Part shown: in pieces, positions 56,918 through 64,000 of the stretch | Layout: every line of letters begins with the position of its first letter | How positions within the stretch are numbered: the stretch's first letter is position 1 | DNA from: Gammaproteobacteria bacterium | GTDB lineage: Bacteria > Pseudomonadota > Gammaproteobacteria > JAJFKG01 | Direction of reading: 5' to 3' | DNA: 64,000 bases | Assembly (NCBI GenBank): GCA_021773335.1 | Contig: JAJFKG010000005.1 | Coordinates: 1-64,000 of the forward strand | Notes under the pieces: generated by a model | Told to the model about the DNA's origin: nothing | Database searches by the model: none | The model's input: the letters and a program-made list of their open reading frames with translations, nothing else | Translations under genes and position numbers: made by a program

Positions 56918-57286
56918 ATGATCATCGACCACATTGGTTTTTCAGTCAGTAATTACGAAAACAGCAAAGCCTTTTACACCCAAGCATTAGCACCTCTCGG
57001 CATTAGCCTCATCATGGAAGTCATGGGTTGGGGCGGCTTTGGCAAAGAGGGTAAACCCGAGTTTTGGATCGGCCCACACGAGACCGTGCAACACCCTATG
57101 CATGTCGCTTTTCTCGCCGACAGCCGTGAACTCGTCGATCAATTTTATCAAGCTGCGATCAAAGCGGGTGGCAAAGATAATGGTGAACCCGGTATTCGTG
57201 AAATTTATCACCCGAATTATTATGGCGCATTTGTTTTAGACCCTGATGGCCATAATATCGAAGCAGTGTGTCACCAAGCAGTTTAA
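56918..57286 (+). CDS. VOC-superfamily (glyoxalase-like) protein
   Basis: The 122-residue protein has the paired beta-alpha-beta fold of the vicinal oxygen chelate family, with likely metal ligands in IDHIGFSVSNYENSKAFY (His5), MHVAFLA (middle His) and the C-terminal HNIEAVCHQ (Glu). YHPNYYGAFVLDPDGHNIEA is typical of the small glyoxalase/bleomycin-resistance type. The substrate cannot be predicted; these act in detoxification, antibiotic resistance or metabolism. AAGGAG precedes the start. No neighbour is clearly linked. Confidence 0.85.
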   Translation: MIIDHIGFSVSNYENSKAFYTQALAPLGISLIMEVMGWGGFGKEGKPEFWIGPHETVQHPMHVAFLADSRELVDQFYQAAIKAGGKDNGEPGIREIYHPNYYGAFVLDPDGHNIEAVCHQAV

Positions 57287-57397
57287 TAACGCGCTAATCT
57301 AGTATAAAATTTCCGTATTAACTACGGTGGCAAAATCAATAGTAAGGTAACTATACTTATTAATTAGTTAAACCAAAAAATCATAAGGGAAATAACT

Positions 57398-57979
57398 ATG
57401 GCGGCAAGCGAAAAAAGCACAAAGGAAGCATTAAACAGATCAACAGAAGCGGCTACAAAATCAGGCATGTTTGGCTCTAGAGACAGTAGCCACAGCGGCA
57501 AAACCGATACCACAGTCATCAAACGTATACGCACTACTGCACCTATGGACATTTATGAGCCATGGCTAACACAACACTTACAAGAACTGCATGACGCCGC
57601 CGATGAAAAAGGTAATAAACTGGTGACACATGTTGAGTCACACAAATATATCCCTGAATCTGGTGCTGTCGCCATGAATGCAATGATCCTTTTCGTAACT
57701 GATATCCATTTTGCTCGCGAAGCAACTATGCAAACGTTTAATGATAGCAAGCACTTACAAAAAGCTATCACTGACATAAAGGGCCTGGTTGAGCAAACTA
57801 AAAATCGCAACCAAGCACTCACTGCAGAACGTGCTGTACTCAAGCCTGATGCCAACGCTGATGAGAGACGAGCCTTCGAAAAATTAGCCGAAGACTTACC
57901 CAAAGCTCACAAAGCAGTTGCACTCGCACCTAATCCATTTCAAAACAGTGCTAATAATCCAGGCTTAAGCCCATCATAA
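57398..57979 (+). CDS. unknown protein, 193 residues
   Basis: I do not recognise this protein. The first ~50 residues are Ser/Thr/Lys-rich and probably disordered. Then a mostly helical region follows: PWLTQHLQELHDAADEKGNK, AVAMNAMILFVTDIHFAREA, KAITDIKGLVEQTKNRNQAL. The C-terminus is short and polar (NPFQNSANNPGLSPS). There is no signal peptide and only one modestly hydrophobic stretch. AAGGGA lies before the ATG. ybaK starts 16 nt downstream and may share the transcript. A secreted effector is conceivable but not supported by any motif. Confidence 0.65.
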   Translation: MAASEKSTKEALNRSTEAATKSGMFGSRDSSHSGKTDTTVIKRIRTTAPMDIYEPWLTQHLQELHDAADEKGNKLVTHVESHKYIPESGAVAMNAMILFVTDIHFAREATMQTFNDSKHLQKAITDIKGLVEQTKNRNQALTAERAVLKPDANADERRAFEKLAEDLPKAHKAVALAPNPFQNSANNPGLSPS

Positions 57980-57995
57980 AGCGAGGTAGCAAGTA

Positions 57996-58484
57996 ATGTC
58001 TACTAATACTCCAACACTTAGTAAGAGTGCGCAACGAGTACAACAAGCCTTGCAGAGCAAAGGCTGGCAGCTTGAAGTCATCGAGATACCTGATGGTGCG
58101 CGCACGGCAAAAGACGCGGCACACGCACTTGGTTGCGACGTGGCACAAATTGTAAAGTCACTGATATTTCGCACCAAGGATACAAACCAGGCGATCTTAG
58201 TCTTGGCCAGCGGCATCAACCGAGTCGATGTAGCCACTCTCGCCAACGAAACCAATGAACCCATCCAGAAAGCCGACGCCACTTTTGTGCGCCAAGTCAC
58301 TGGCTTTGCGATTGGCGGCATCCCACCAATAGGGCACAAAAATACACTCACCACATACATTGACAGCGATTTATTACAGTATGCTGAGTTATGGGCCGCC
58401 GCGGGCACACCCCACGCCGTTTTTTGTTTGCCATCAGAAAAACTAGCCGACCTCACTGGCGGTAAAGTGATAACAATCAAATAA
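57996..58484 (+). CDS. YbaK/ProX-type aminoacyl-tRNA deacylase
   Basis: YbaK-family proteins hydrolyse misacylated tRNAs (Cys-tRNA(Pro) or Ala-tRNA(Pro)) in trans. The 162-residue protein has the invariant lysine region (ALGCDVAQIVKSLIFR), then VASGINRVD-like sequence (LVLASGINRVDVATLANE), GFAIGGIPPIGHK and AAAGTPHAVFCLPSEKLADL. GFxIGGIPPIGH is a strong family signature. The subgroup (YbaK versus YeaK/ProX-like) cannot be fixed here. GCGAGG precedes the ATG. A long hairpin follows the stop. Confidence 0.88.
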   Translation: MSTNTPTLSKSAQRVQQALQSKGWQLEVIEIPDGARTAKDAAHALGCDVAQIVKSLIFRTKDTNQAILVLASGINRVDVATLANETNEPIQKADATFVRQVTGFAIGGIPPIGHKNTLTTYIDSDLLQYAELWAAAGTPHAVFCLPSEKLADLTGGKVITIK

Positions 58485-58491
58485 ATACCAC

Positions 58492-58540
58492 AAAGTACCT
58501 GTAATATTTACGCTTGCTCTGTAAATATTGCAGGTACTTT
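58492..58540. terminator. 20-bp near-perfect hairpin after ybaK
   Basis: The arms 58492-58511 and 58521-58540 pair over 20 bp with one G-U wobble, around the 9-nt loop GCTTGCTCT. It begins 8 bp after the ybaK-type gene's stop and ends about 130 bp before gad. The stem ends in CTTT but no U-run follows. It may terminate or protect the transcript, or be an operator. Confidence 0.5.
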
Positions 58541-58589
58541 GCTCTTCATGTCGCATCTTTTCAGCAAAATACATCGTAAAAAGAAGCAG

Positions 58590-58618
58590 TTGCATAAGCT
58601 TAGAGCAAACGATAAACT
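58590..58618 (+). promoter_or_regulatory. possible gad promoter
   Basis: TTGCAT (58590-58595), 17-bp spacer and TAAACT (58613-58618) form a moderate match to sigma-70 signals, about 50 bp before the gad ATG. TATAGT nearby at about 58635 is an alternative -10. Confidence 0.25.
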
Positions 58619-58668
58619 TATACCCAGTTTTGGTTATAGTATGGACACTCAACATAAGGCATAAGGAT

Positions 58669-60054
58669 ATGATTAGGAAAAAATCGAAAAAAGACGTGGA
58701 TCTCAGCGACACTTCAACTTACGCATCACGCCACGACCTCGAAGACCTCAACCTGGAAGTCTTAAATGAAAAGGGTATGCCCGCACGGGTGGCATCGCAA
58801 CTGATCGAAGACGAATTAAATCTTGAAGGGGCACCCGCCCTTAATTTGGCGAGTTTTGTCAGCACATGGATGGAACCCGAAGCCGATGAATTAATTTTAA
58901 AAACCCTTAATAAAAATTTCATCGATCACGATGAATACCCACAAATACAAAATTTTCATGAGCGTTGCATACACATGCTCGCAGAATTACTGCATGCACC
59001 TAAAGCGAATAATTATGTCGGCACCGCAACGATTGGTTCCTCAGAAGCAATCATGCTCGGCGGTCTCGCACACAAATTCAGTTGGCGCGCCAAACGCAAA
59101 GCCGCTGCTAAAGATTATTCCAAACCCAATATTGTCATGGGTGGTAACGTGCAAATCTGTTGGGATAAATTTGCGCGCTACTTCGATGTAGAACCACGTA
59201 TTATTCCCATGCAACCAGATCGCTATATTATTACCGCAAAAGATGTCGAACCTTTAATTGATGAAAGCACGATTTGCGTTGGCACCATCCTAGGAACGAC
59301 GTTTACGGGTGAATATGACGAAATCGAAGAAATTAATAAGCTGTTATTACGCGTCAAAAAAGACAAAGGCTGGGATATTCCCTTGCATGTCGATGGCGCC
59401 AGCGGTGGGTTTATTTCAATGTTTATAAAAGATGGGATCAAATGGGATTTCAAACTCGAACAAGTCAAATCCATCAATTTGTCAGGCCACAAATACGGCC
59501 TTGTCTATCCTGGTGTCGGCTGGTTATTATTTAAAGACGAGTCAGTTGTACCAGAAGATTTAGTCTTTAATGTGAATTACCTCGGCGGCAATATGCCAAC
59601 CTATACGCTGAACTTTTCGCGTAGCAGCGCTATGGTTATCGCACAGTATTATAATTTTATTCGACTTGGCAAATCCGGTTATCGAAAAATCGTTAATAAT
59701 ATGATGTCGGTTGCTAACTTCATCGCCGAAAGTCTGCTCGAACATGGTGATTTCAAACTATTAGGCACTCGACGCATGGAACCTGTCGTGAGTGTCTCGC
59801 TCAAAGACAATAGCCAATTCAACGTCTTTCAAATCTCACGTAAACTGAGAGAAAAAGGTTGGATTGTTCCCGCCTATACTTTGCCCCCCAACGCCGAACG
59901 AGTGGAAACCTTGCGCATTGTGGTTAAAGAAAACTTCAGCAAAACCATGGCTGTCGATTTCCTCGCGCATCTAAGTGAAGTCATTGCCGAGTTAAAATCA
60001 GGCGGTCAAGTAGGTAGCGCCCCACACCGTGATGCCAAATCATGCATTCATTAA
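58669..60054 (+). CDS. gad: glutamate decarboxylase
   Basis: Gad converts glutamate to GABA with consumption of a proton; in bacteria it serves acid resistance or GABA metabolism. The ATG at 58669 gives 461 residues, matching GadB (466). PLP lysine Lys275 in NLSGHKYGLVYPG, Asp242 in LHVDGASGGF, GTATIGSSEAIMLGG and NFSRSSAMVIAQYYNFIRLG are diagnostic. The N-terminus has a short Lys-rich extension. GadB closes its active site at neutral pH with a C-terminal His-Thr; this protein ends in SCIH, so that regulation may differ. No gadC antiporter gene is adjacent. Confidence 0.93.
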   Translation: MIRKKSKKDVDLSDTSTYASRHDLEDLNLEVLNEKGMPARVASQLIEDELNLEGAPALNLASFVSTWMEPEADELILKTLNKNFIDHDEYPQIQNFHERCIHMLAELLHAPKANNYVGTATIGSSEAIMLGGLAHKFSWRAKRKAAAKDYSKPNIVMGGNVQICWDKFARYFDVEPRIIPMQPDRYIITAKDVEPLIDESTICVGTILGTTFTGEYDEIEEINKLLLRVKKDKGWDIPLHVDGASGGFISMFIKDGIKWDFKLEQVKSINLSGHKYGLVYPGVGWLLFKDESVVPEDLVFNVNYLGGNMPTYTLNFSRSSAMVIAQYYNFIRLGKSGYRKIVNNMMSVANFIAESLLEHGDFKLLGTRRMEPVVSVSLKDNSQFNVFQISRKLREKGWIVPAYTLPPNAERVETLRIVVKENFSKTMAVDFLAHLSEVIAELKSGGQVGSAPHRDAKSCIH

Positions 60055-60117
60055 GCCCACAGCTATGAAAAAAACGAACAAATCGGTATCTTCGGTTTTT
60101 TCACCCTAACGGGATAG

Positions 60118-60306
60118 ATGATCTTAACCGTCTACAGTTATCCTGTTTTGGCATCAACAGGGTTGACATTAGTTTTTTTCTTACAAGCCGCTGCACTTTG
60201 TTATTTCACACCCACCGCTTTAGTTGCCGCTATCATTGCCATGGCCCTGACTGTTTCAATTTATCTCGCTATGTATAGTTTACTGCTTCTGACTTATTTT
60301 AAATGA
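60118..60306 (+). CDS. small hydrophobic protein, 62 residues
   Basis: The ORF encodes two likely membrane helices: SYPVLASTGLTLVFFLQAAA, then ALVAAIIAMALTVSIYLAMY and an aliphatic tail LLLLTYFK. The ribosome site is weak (GGGA at about 60111). I know no family. It ends 7 nt before the next ORF in a different frame; the two could be a gene split by a frameshift or two overlapping-operon genes. Confidence 0.4.
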   Translation: MILTVYSYPVLASTGLTLVFFLQAAALCYFTPTALVAAIIAMALTVSIYLAMYSLLLLTYFK

Positions 60307-60313
60307 TGCCTTG

Positions 60314-60667
60314 ATGGGACATGAAGATTTTGAAACGGCATCACAACTGTGTAAAAATAGGTTAGGGTTGAATGACACACAAGTTGATTGGATTGCCAAC
60401 TTACATGTCGGTGTTATTATTCTTGCGATGGCAGCTGTTTCATTGGGCAGCGCAGTGAGCACCGTTACCGGTATATTGGGTGTGATGGCTGGTGGCTATT
60501 TAACGAGTGGGGCAGTCAAAGCGTTACAAGCGTATTCTTCAGCGCCTGTTGAGAAGGCAGTAAGTGATGCAACCGCATCAAGTGCAGGTACTGATCGAAG
60601 CAGTGAGGCAATACAAGCGCCAGCGAAATATAATTTTGGAACCTATTCGCCGATTATTCATATCTAG
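60314..60667 (+). CDS. unknown protein with membrane segments, 117 residues
   Basis: The ATG at 60314 begins MGHEDFETASQLCKNRLGLN. Two hydrophobic segments follow: ANLHVGVIILAMAAVSLGSA and VTGILGVMAGGYLTSGAVKA. The C-terminal half (SSAPVEKAVSDATASSAGTD) is Ala/Ser-rich and polar. Together with the preceding 62-residue ORF it would make a ~180-residue membrane protein. The functional family is unknown. Confidence 0.5.
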   Translation: MGHEDFETASQLCKNRLGLNDTQVDWIANLHVGVIILAMAAVSLGSAVSTVTGILGVMAGGYLTSGAVKALQAYSSAPVEKAVSDATASSAGTDRSSEAIQAPAKYNFGTYSPIIHI

Positions 60668-60725
60668 CAGCATAGTTATCGTCCTATCACTAATGTAGAC
60701 TACTGTCTTTGCATCAAGCCCAGAT

Positions 60726-60819
60726 GTAGCCCGGATAAGTTGCGCAGCAACGTCATCCGGGAACAGCATTGAGCATGCCTTTTCCCGGTTGAGGTTGCTG
60801 CGCAACTTATCCGGGCTAC
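60726..60819. repeat. 26-bp perfect inverted repeat, GTAGCCCGGATAAG type
   Basis: 60726-60751 (starting GTAGCCCGGATAAGTTGCGC) is exactly complementary to 60794-60819. The 42-nt loop contains a second TCCGGGA/TCCCGG pair. It resembles the GTAGCCCGGATAAG-type repetitive elements found in many gammaproteobacteria, similar in style to REP sequences. Confidence 0.8.
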
Positions 60820-60943
60820 CTGTGTGGCAATGATTGACAATAATAAGCCAACCAGCGATACCTCATCATCTCTTTAACAACCGTTGAACCGACTTATGGG
60901 GAACGCTATGCCTCTAGGGTTGGGACCTTAAACTCACGGACGC

Positions 60944-61098
60944 TTCAGCGTCCGTGAGTTTATTTGTCGGGCGCACAGCACTAATAAACGTCCCACCCCA
61001 GAGGGATGGGACGAGGCTAGGTTCAGCGTCCGTGAGTTTATTTGTCGGGCGCACAGCATTATAAACGTCCCACCCCAGAGGGATGGGACGAGGCTAGG
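60944..61098. repeat. tandem duplication of a 77-78-bp unit with palindrome
   Basis: Unit 1 is 60944-61021 and unit 2 is 61022-61098. They begin TTCAGCGTCCGTGAG, run through GTCGGGCGCACAGCA and end with a GTCCCACCCC-AGA-GGGATGGGAC palindrome (60990-61012 and 61067-61089), followed by GAGGCTAGG. They differ only by one indel and a base or two near ACTAATAAAC/ATTATAAAC. Confidence 0.85.
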
Positions 61099-61197
61099 TC
61101 TATTCCCCATTTTTTATGGGGAACGATATGCCCAGAGGGATGGGACGAGGCTATGCGCAACAAAGCCCAACCGAAAAAGCCGAAGCTTTACGAGGCT

Positions 61198-61776
61198 TTA
61201 AGCGTTGTGAAGTAACTGACTGACCTGACTCTGTGCCGCACTATCGCCCTGCCGCGCGGCTTGCTCAAACCAATGCAGCGCGGTTTTATAATTCTGCGGG
61301 ATATCAATAGCATTGTCGCCGTAAGGCACATTCTTTTGGCCGGTTTCATACAAAGTGCCGAGCTTATACGCGGCATTGGCGTTGCCTTTCTCGGCGGCGA
61401 GCATTAACCATTTGTAATCGAATTTGATTTCCGATAACAAGATAATGGCATCTTCGTTACCCTGATCAGCAGCACGCACTAACCAGCGTGTACCGGCTTG
61501 CGGTTTATACGGAATTTGCTGACCTTTTTTCACATCACTATGCGTGAGCAACGCACCAAGTTGATATTGTGCTTGCGCATTGCCTTGCTGAGCTTGCTTC
61601 TCTAACCAACGCAAATAAGCGTTGGCATAACGTGCATTATAAAGTTTTTGTGGGTTGGATTTCGTTAACTGCTTGCCTGTTGAAAACTGACTATAATTCG
61701 CACAGCTCGTCAAGCTTAGCAAGCACACGCCTACCATGCTGATTTGTAATAAAAATTTCGTTAGCTGCTGGGTCAT
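61198..61776 (-). CDS. Sel1-repeat lipoprotein
   Basis: The 192-residue protein has a lipoprotein signal (FLLQISMVGVCLLSLTSC, lipobox LTSC) and three or four Sel1/TPR-like repeats: NAQAQYQLGALLTHSDV..., ADQGNEDAIILLSEI, AEKGNANAAYKLGTLYETG and ALHWFEQAARQGDSAAQSQV. Sel1 repeats mediate protein-protein contacts, often at the bacterial envelope or towards host cells. The partner is unknown. It is divergent from the dam gene and its 3' end meets repeat DNA. Confidence 0.85.
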   Translation of the reverse strand: MTQQLTKFLLQISMVGVCLLSLTSCANYSQFSTGKQLTKSNPQKLYNARYANAYLRWLEKQAQQGNAQAQYQLGALLTHSDVKKGQQIPYKPQAGTRWLVRAADQGNEDAIILLSEIKFDYKWLMLAAEKGNANAAYKLGTLYETGQKNVPYGDNAIDIPQNYKTALHWFEQAARQGDSAAQSQVSQLLHNA

Positions 61777-61872
61777 TGATACTGCTATAATTTGGCTTCG
61801 CCTGATCTACTTAATGGTTGGATAAACGCGGCTCATGATAGACGCTTCGCAGAGAGAATGGAAGAACAATAA

Positions 61873-62685
61873 ATGCCCAAAATTAGACCTTTTTTAAAGT
61901 GGGCCGGCGGCAAATATTCCAGTCTCGCGCAAATTCTCCCTCACTTACCTGAGACAAATACCTTTATCGAACCCTGCATTGGATCAGGGGCAATTTTTCT
62001 TAACAGCCATTATAAAAAATATCTACTTAACGATATCAACCCTGACGTTATCAACCTATATCAAGTCTTACAACGGCACGGACAAAGCTTTGTTGATGAT
62101 GTAAAGACACATTTTGTGAAAAAAAATAATAATAAAAAGCGCTATTATCAATTGCGCGATTACTTTAATGATTTAGAGGATACTTACGAACGGGCATGCT
62201 TGTTTATCTATTTGAATCGCCACGGCTACAATGGCTTATGCCGTTACAACAGCCAAGGCTATTATAATGTGCCCTTCGGGCGTTATAAGGCCCCTTTCGT
62301 GCCCGAAGAAAATATGCTGGCCTTTCATGAAAAAGCTCAGCGTGCGACGTTTATTTGTGGCGATTTTGCCAAAGCCTTCGCACGCGCACGTAAGGGTGCA
62401 GTTATCTACTGCGATCCGCCGTATGTGCCGCTATCCAAGACCGCCAATTTCACTAATTACAGCCAAAGTAATTTTTCTCTTGAACAGCAAGAACAGCTGG
62501 TCGCCTTAGCTAAAGCCGCGGCGGCGCGTGGCGTTACCACCTTGATTTCAAACCATAATACCCCGTATACCCGCAAGCTCTATCGTGGCAACATTATCGC
62601 AACTTACGCCGTACAACGCACGATTAGCCGCGATATCAGTAAACGCCAACCGGCGATGGAATTGCTTGTCGGCTATGGCCTGTAG
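61873..62685 (+). CDS. dam: Dam-type DNA adenine methyltransferase
   Basis: Dam methylates the adenine N6 in GATC, guiding mismatch repair, replication and gene expression. The 270-residue protein has the N-terminal FLKWAGGKYS (7-16), FIEPCIGSGAIF (31-42) for AdoMet, LNDINPDV, and the catalytic DPPY (181-184) followed by VPLSKTANFTNYS. This is the motif order of the D12/Dam class. Recognition of GATC is inferred from overall similarity to Dam. No cognate restriction gene is near, consistent with an orphan methylase. A YkgJ-like gene follows 47 bp later. Confidence 0.92.
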   Translation: MPKIRPFLKWAGGKYSSLAQILPHLPETNTFIEPCIGSGAIFLNSHYKKYLLNDINPDVINLYQVLQRHGQSFVDDVKTHFVKKNNNKKRYYQLRDYFNDLEDTYERACLFIYLNRHGYNGLCRYNSQGYYNVPFGRYKAPFVPEENMLAFHEKAQRATFICGDFAKAFARARKGAVIYCDPPYVPLSKTANFTNYSQSNFSLEQQEQLVALAKAAAARGVTTLISNHNTPYTRKLYRGNIIATYAVQRTISRDISKRQPAMELLVGYGL

Positions 62686-62732
62686 TAGAATGGCCTGTTG
62701 ACTAGAGTTTATTGACGTAAGGTAATGATTTT

Positions 62733-63434
62733 ATGCTAAGAGAAACCAAACACCACATCTATCCGGTTATCGATATTATGCTGGAAAAAGCCTGCGATGA
62801 ATTGGCGCAAGATAATATCGAAATAAGCTGCAAAGCAGGCTGTGCGCATTGCTGCTACCAACTCGTCGAAGTTACTTGGGATGAAGGCTTGGTCATGCTG
62901 GATTGGATCTTAGCGCAACCTGTCGACAAGCAAGCCGAAGTCGTTGCCCGCTTACGTAAAAATGCCGCCGTCGCTAAAACCCTATTCAGTAAAGATAAGC
63001 GCAGCGCACGGATGTTAAAACCGATTAAGGGCGATCAAATCGTACCTGACAGTGTCTATGATAATTACTTCCATGAGCTCCAAGAGCCCTGCCCTTTTTT
63101 GCAGTTGGACGACAATCGTTGTATGGCATATGCAGCACGACCTACTGCTTGCCGCACCCACTTAGTCAGCTCACCCAGTGAAATATGCGCACCGAATTTT
63201 GCGCTCGATGACGATGACGATATTGAAATTCCTGAAGCTATTGAAGACTTAAAAGAAGACGTCGGTGATATCCTTAATAGTCTGCAACCCGACGACCGTT
63301 GGGGACATATGTCGACGATGTTATTACGTATGCTCGTCGAAGAAGGTGCCATTAGTGAAGAAGAAGCTTCCATTGAGGGTGTTTTGCCTGAACAGGTGAA
63401 GTCTGCTGCCGACGCTGAGACTCATGTCGCTTAG
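62733..63434 (+). CDS. YkgJ-family CxxxCxxCC protein
   Basis: The 233-residue protein belongs to the CxxxCxxCC (YkgJ) family, thought to bind Zn or Fe through clustered cysteines. Cys33, Cys37, Cys40 and Cys41 (SCKAGCAHCCYQL) are followed by further cysteines in CPFLQLDDNRCMAYAARPTAC. A long acidic stretch (DDDDDIEIPEAIEDLKEDVG) and a C-terminal SEEEASIEGVL follow. There is no signal peptide. The biological role is unknown. Confidence 0.85.
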   Translation: MLRETKHHIYPVIDIMLEKACDELAQDNIEISCKAGCAHCCYQLVEVTWDEGLVMLDWILAQPVDKQAEVVARLRKNAAVAKTLFSKDKRSARMLKPIKGDQIVPDSVYDNYFHELQEPCPFLQLDDNRCMAYAARPTACRTHLVSSPSEICAPNFALDDDDDIEIPEAIEDLKEDVGDILNSLQPDDRWGHMSTMLLRMLVEEGAISEEEASIEGVLPEQVKSAADAETHVA

Positions 63435-64000
63435 TTTGATTTGGATTGGTTTCATATAGACTCTTATAGACTCGTCCCGGCGACTTAACAAAACTACACA
63501 CTGGTCCCAACCGTGGACGCATCTCGTTCCCCTTAAGTATGTTTAACAGAGAGTCGATGTTAGAGGTTTTAGCGTACTGTTGTTAATAGAGCCTCCGGGC
63601 TACAAGATACCTTACAACCCGTTGACGTGAGTCTCAGACCATGATCCGTGTGGGCCATGCGCCAGCTTTTATGGGGAACGATATACGTGGACAGGTGGGA
63701 CGAAGCTGTAGATATTTGTCGAGCACAATGCGCTCGACTTGAGGGCGATGTCCCATCGCCCTTGTCGGTGCGTCACCTACGGTGACGATTAATATGCCTC
63801 TGGACCCCATGACGTAGCCCGCATTAAGCACGGAACAACGTTATTTAGGGGCAGAAGAAAGGTTAAAGCGAGGATTTTGTGCAAGGGCGAGGCGCCAGTT
63901 AGTTTTGGCGAAGGAGTTTAGTCGACCTAAATGACTGAGCCAAAACTAACTGGCAACAAAGCCCTCGTGCAAAAGCCGAAGCTTTAAGATTCAACTTTGA
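63435..64000. repeat. 566-bp region of palindromic elements, no gene
   Basis: No coding sequence is supported. It contains a third TATGGGGAACGATAT motif (63670-63684) before a GGTGGGACGAAGCT string, hairpins TCGAGC/GCTCGA (63719-63737), GGGCGATG-TCC-CATCGCCC (63743-63761) and CGTCACC-TAC-GGTGACG (63771-63787), and the ~125-bp hairpin element at 63863-63987. The arrangement parallels 12326-12713. Confidence 0.7.
63863..63987. repeat. ~125-bp imperfect hairpin element (copy B)
   Basis: The outer ends TTAAAGC (63863-63869) and GCTTTAA (63981-63987) pair; then TTTTGTGC-n4-GCGAGG on the left faces CCTCGTGCAAAA on the right; then a perfect 16-bp stem GCCAGTTAGTTTTGGC (63894-63909) pairs with 63939-63954. 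The centre holds GTTTAGTCGACCTAAAT. The motif order matches copy A at 41631-41750, and a partial copy of its right arm (CAACAAAGCCC...AAAAGCCGAAGCTTTA) occurs at about 61157-61190. Confidence 0.7.

Larger units (their letters stand above)
60668..61197. repeat. 530-bp spacer with several repeat families
   Basis: No coding sequence is supported. In order it holds a 26-bp inverted repeat (60726-60819), a TATGGGGAACG(A/C)TAT motif twice (60895, 61115), a 13-bp perfect hairpin (60931-60960), a 77-78-bp tandem duplication (60944-61098) with two GTCCCACCCC-family palindromes, the hairpin TTCCCCAT-TTTTT-ATGGGGAA (61103-61123) and a partial copy of the right arm of the ~120-bp element (from about 61157). 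Confidence 0.75.

Noticed and set aside
60061-60110. Possible terminator after gad (AAAACGAA with TTCGGTTTTT)
   Set aside because: The stem needs a bulge and is A/T-rich; pairing is too weak to assert.
63634-63831. 65-codon minus-strand ORF
   Set aside because: It consists entirely of hairpin repeats and has no ribosome site or recognisable sequence.
63863-63987. tRNA or known small RNA in the final spacer
   Set aside because: The fold is a single long imperfect hairpin, not a cloverleaf, and matches no RNA gene I recognise.

Overview
This window is chromosomal DNA from a gammaproteobacterium of moderate G+C content. The evidence is conserved gene order: kdsD-lptCAB, mlaFEDCB-murA, mreBCD-yhdP-tldD, gatCAB and radA-glyA-nrdR-nusB-thiL-pgpA, plus a single-chain PurL and two Bcr/CflA transporters. 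The short dispersed palindromes and the giant adhesin-like protein would fit a Legionellales/Coxiellales-like lineage. That placement is a guess; no rRNA or tRNA gene was found to anchor it.

Layout. Positions 3-11690 hold the 3' part of a giant repetitive gene that starts before the window. It encodes RTX-type calcium-binding repeats, two serralysin-like C-terminal modules, two cadherin-like modules and four blocks of exactly seven FG-GAP blades. A decayed DUF4143/AAA ATPase gene and a repeat-rich spacer follow. Positions 12.7-21.6 kb are an envelope region: lptB, lptA, lptC and kdsD leftward, and divergently mlaFEDCB, murA, an unknown exported protein and a Nif3-family protein rightward. Positions 21.9-36.2 kb carry a GIY-YIG protein, pmbA, upp, tldD, yhdP, mreDCB and gatCAB. 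Positions 36.2-41.5 kb are a leftward housekeeping operon ending in pgpA. Positions 41.7-49.8 kb hold a 17-kDa-antigen-like lipoprotein, a Bcr/CflA pump, purL, an endonuclease III-like glycosylase, an S49 peptidase and an HTH protein. Positions 50.0-63.4 kb are more accessory: an L,D-transpeptidase, a second Bcr/CflA pump, an ACP-FAAL-PlsC fusion with a rhodanese, a Spy-like protein, a VOC protein, unknown proteins, YbaK, a glutamate decarboxylase, a Sel1 lipoprotein, a Dam-type methylase and a YkgJ-like protein.

How it fits together. Much of the window builds or maintains the envelope: LPS transport (Lpt) and Kdo precursor synthesis (KdsD), phospholipid transport (Mla, YhdP), peptidoglycan (MurA, Mre, L,D-transpeptidase) and phospholipid synthesis or remodelling (PgpA, the FAAL-PlsC fusion). 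Several usual neighbours are missing: kdsC between kdsD and lptC, rpoN after lptB, and maf/rng between mreD and yhdP.

The least explained material is (1) the 4 x 7-blade giant protein, (2) several families of short palindromic elements filling the larger intergenic gaps, including two related ~120-bp hairpin elements 22 kb apart, (3) an apparent AUU start codon for mreC, and (4) the ACP-FAAL-PlsC cassette. No CRISPR array, insertion sequence or prophage was found.
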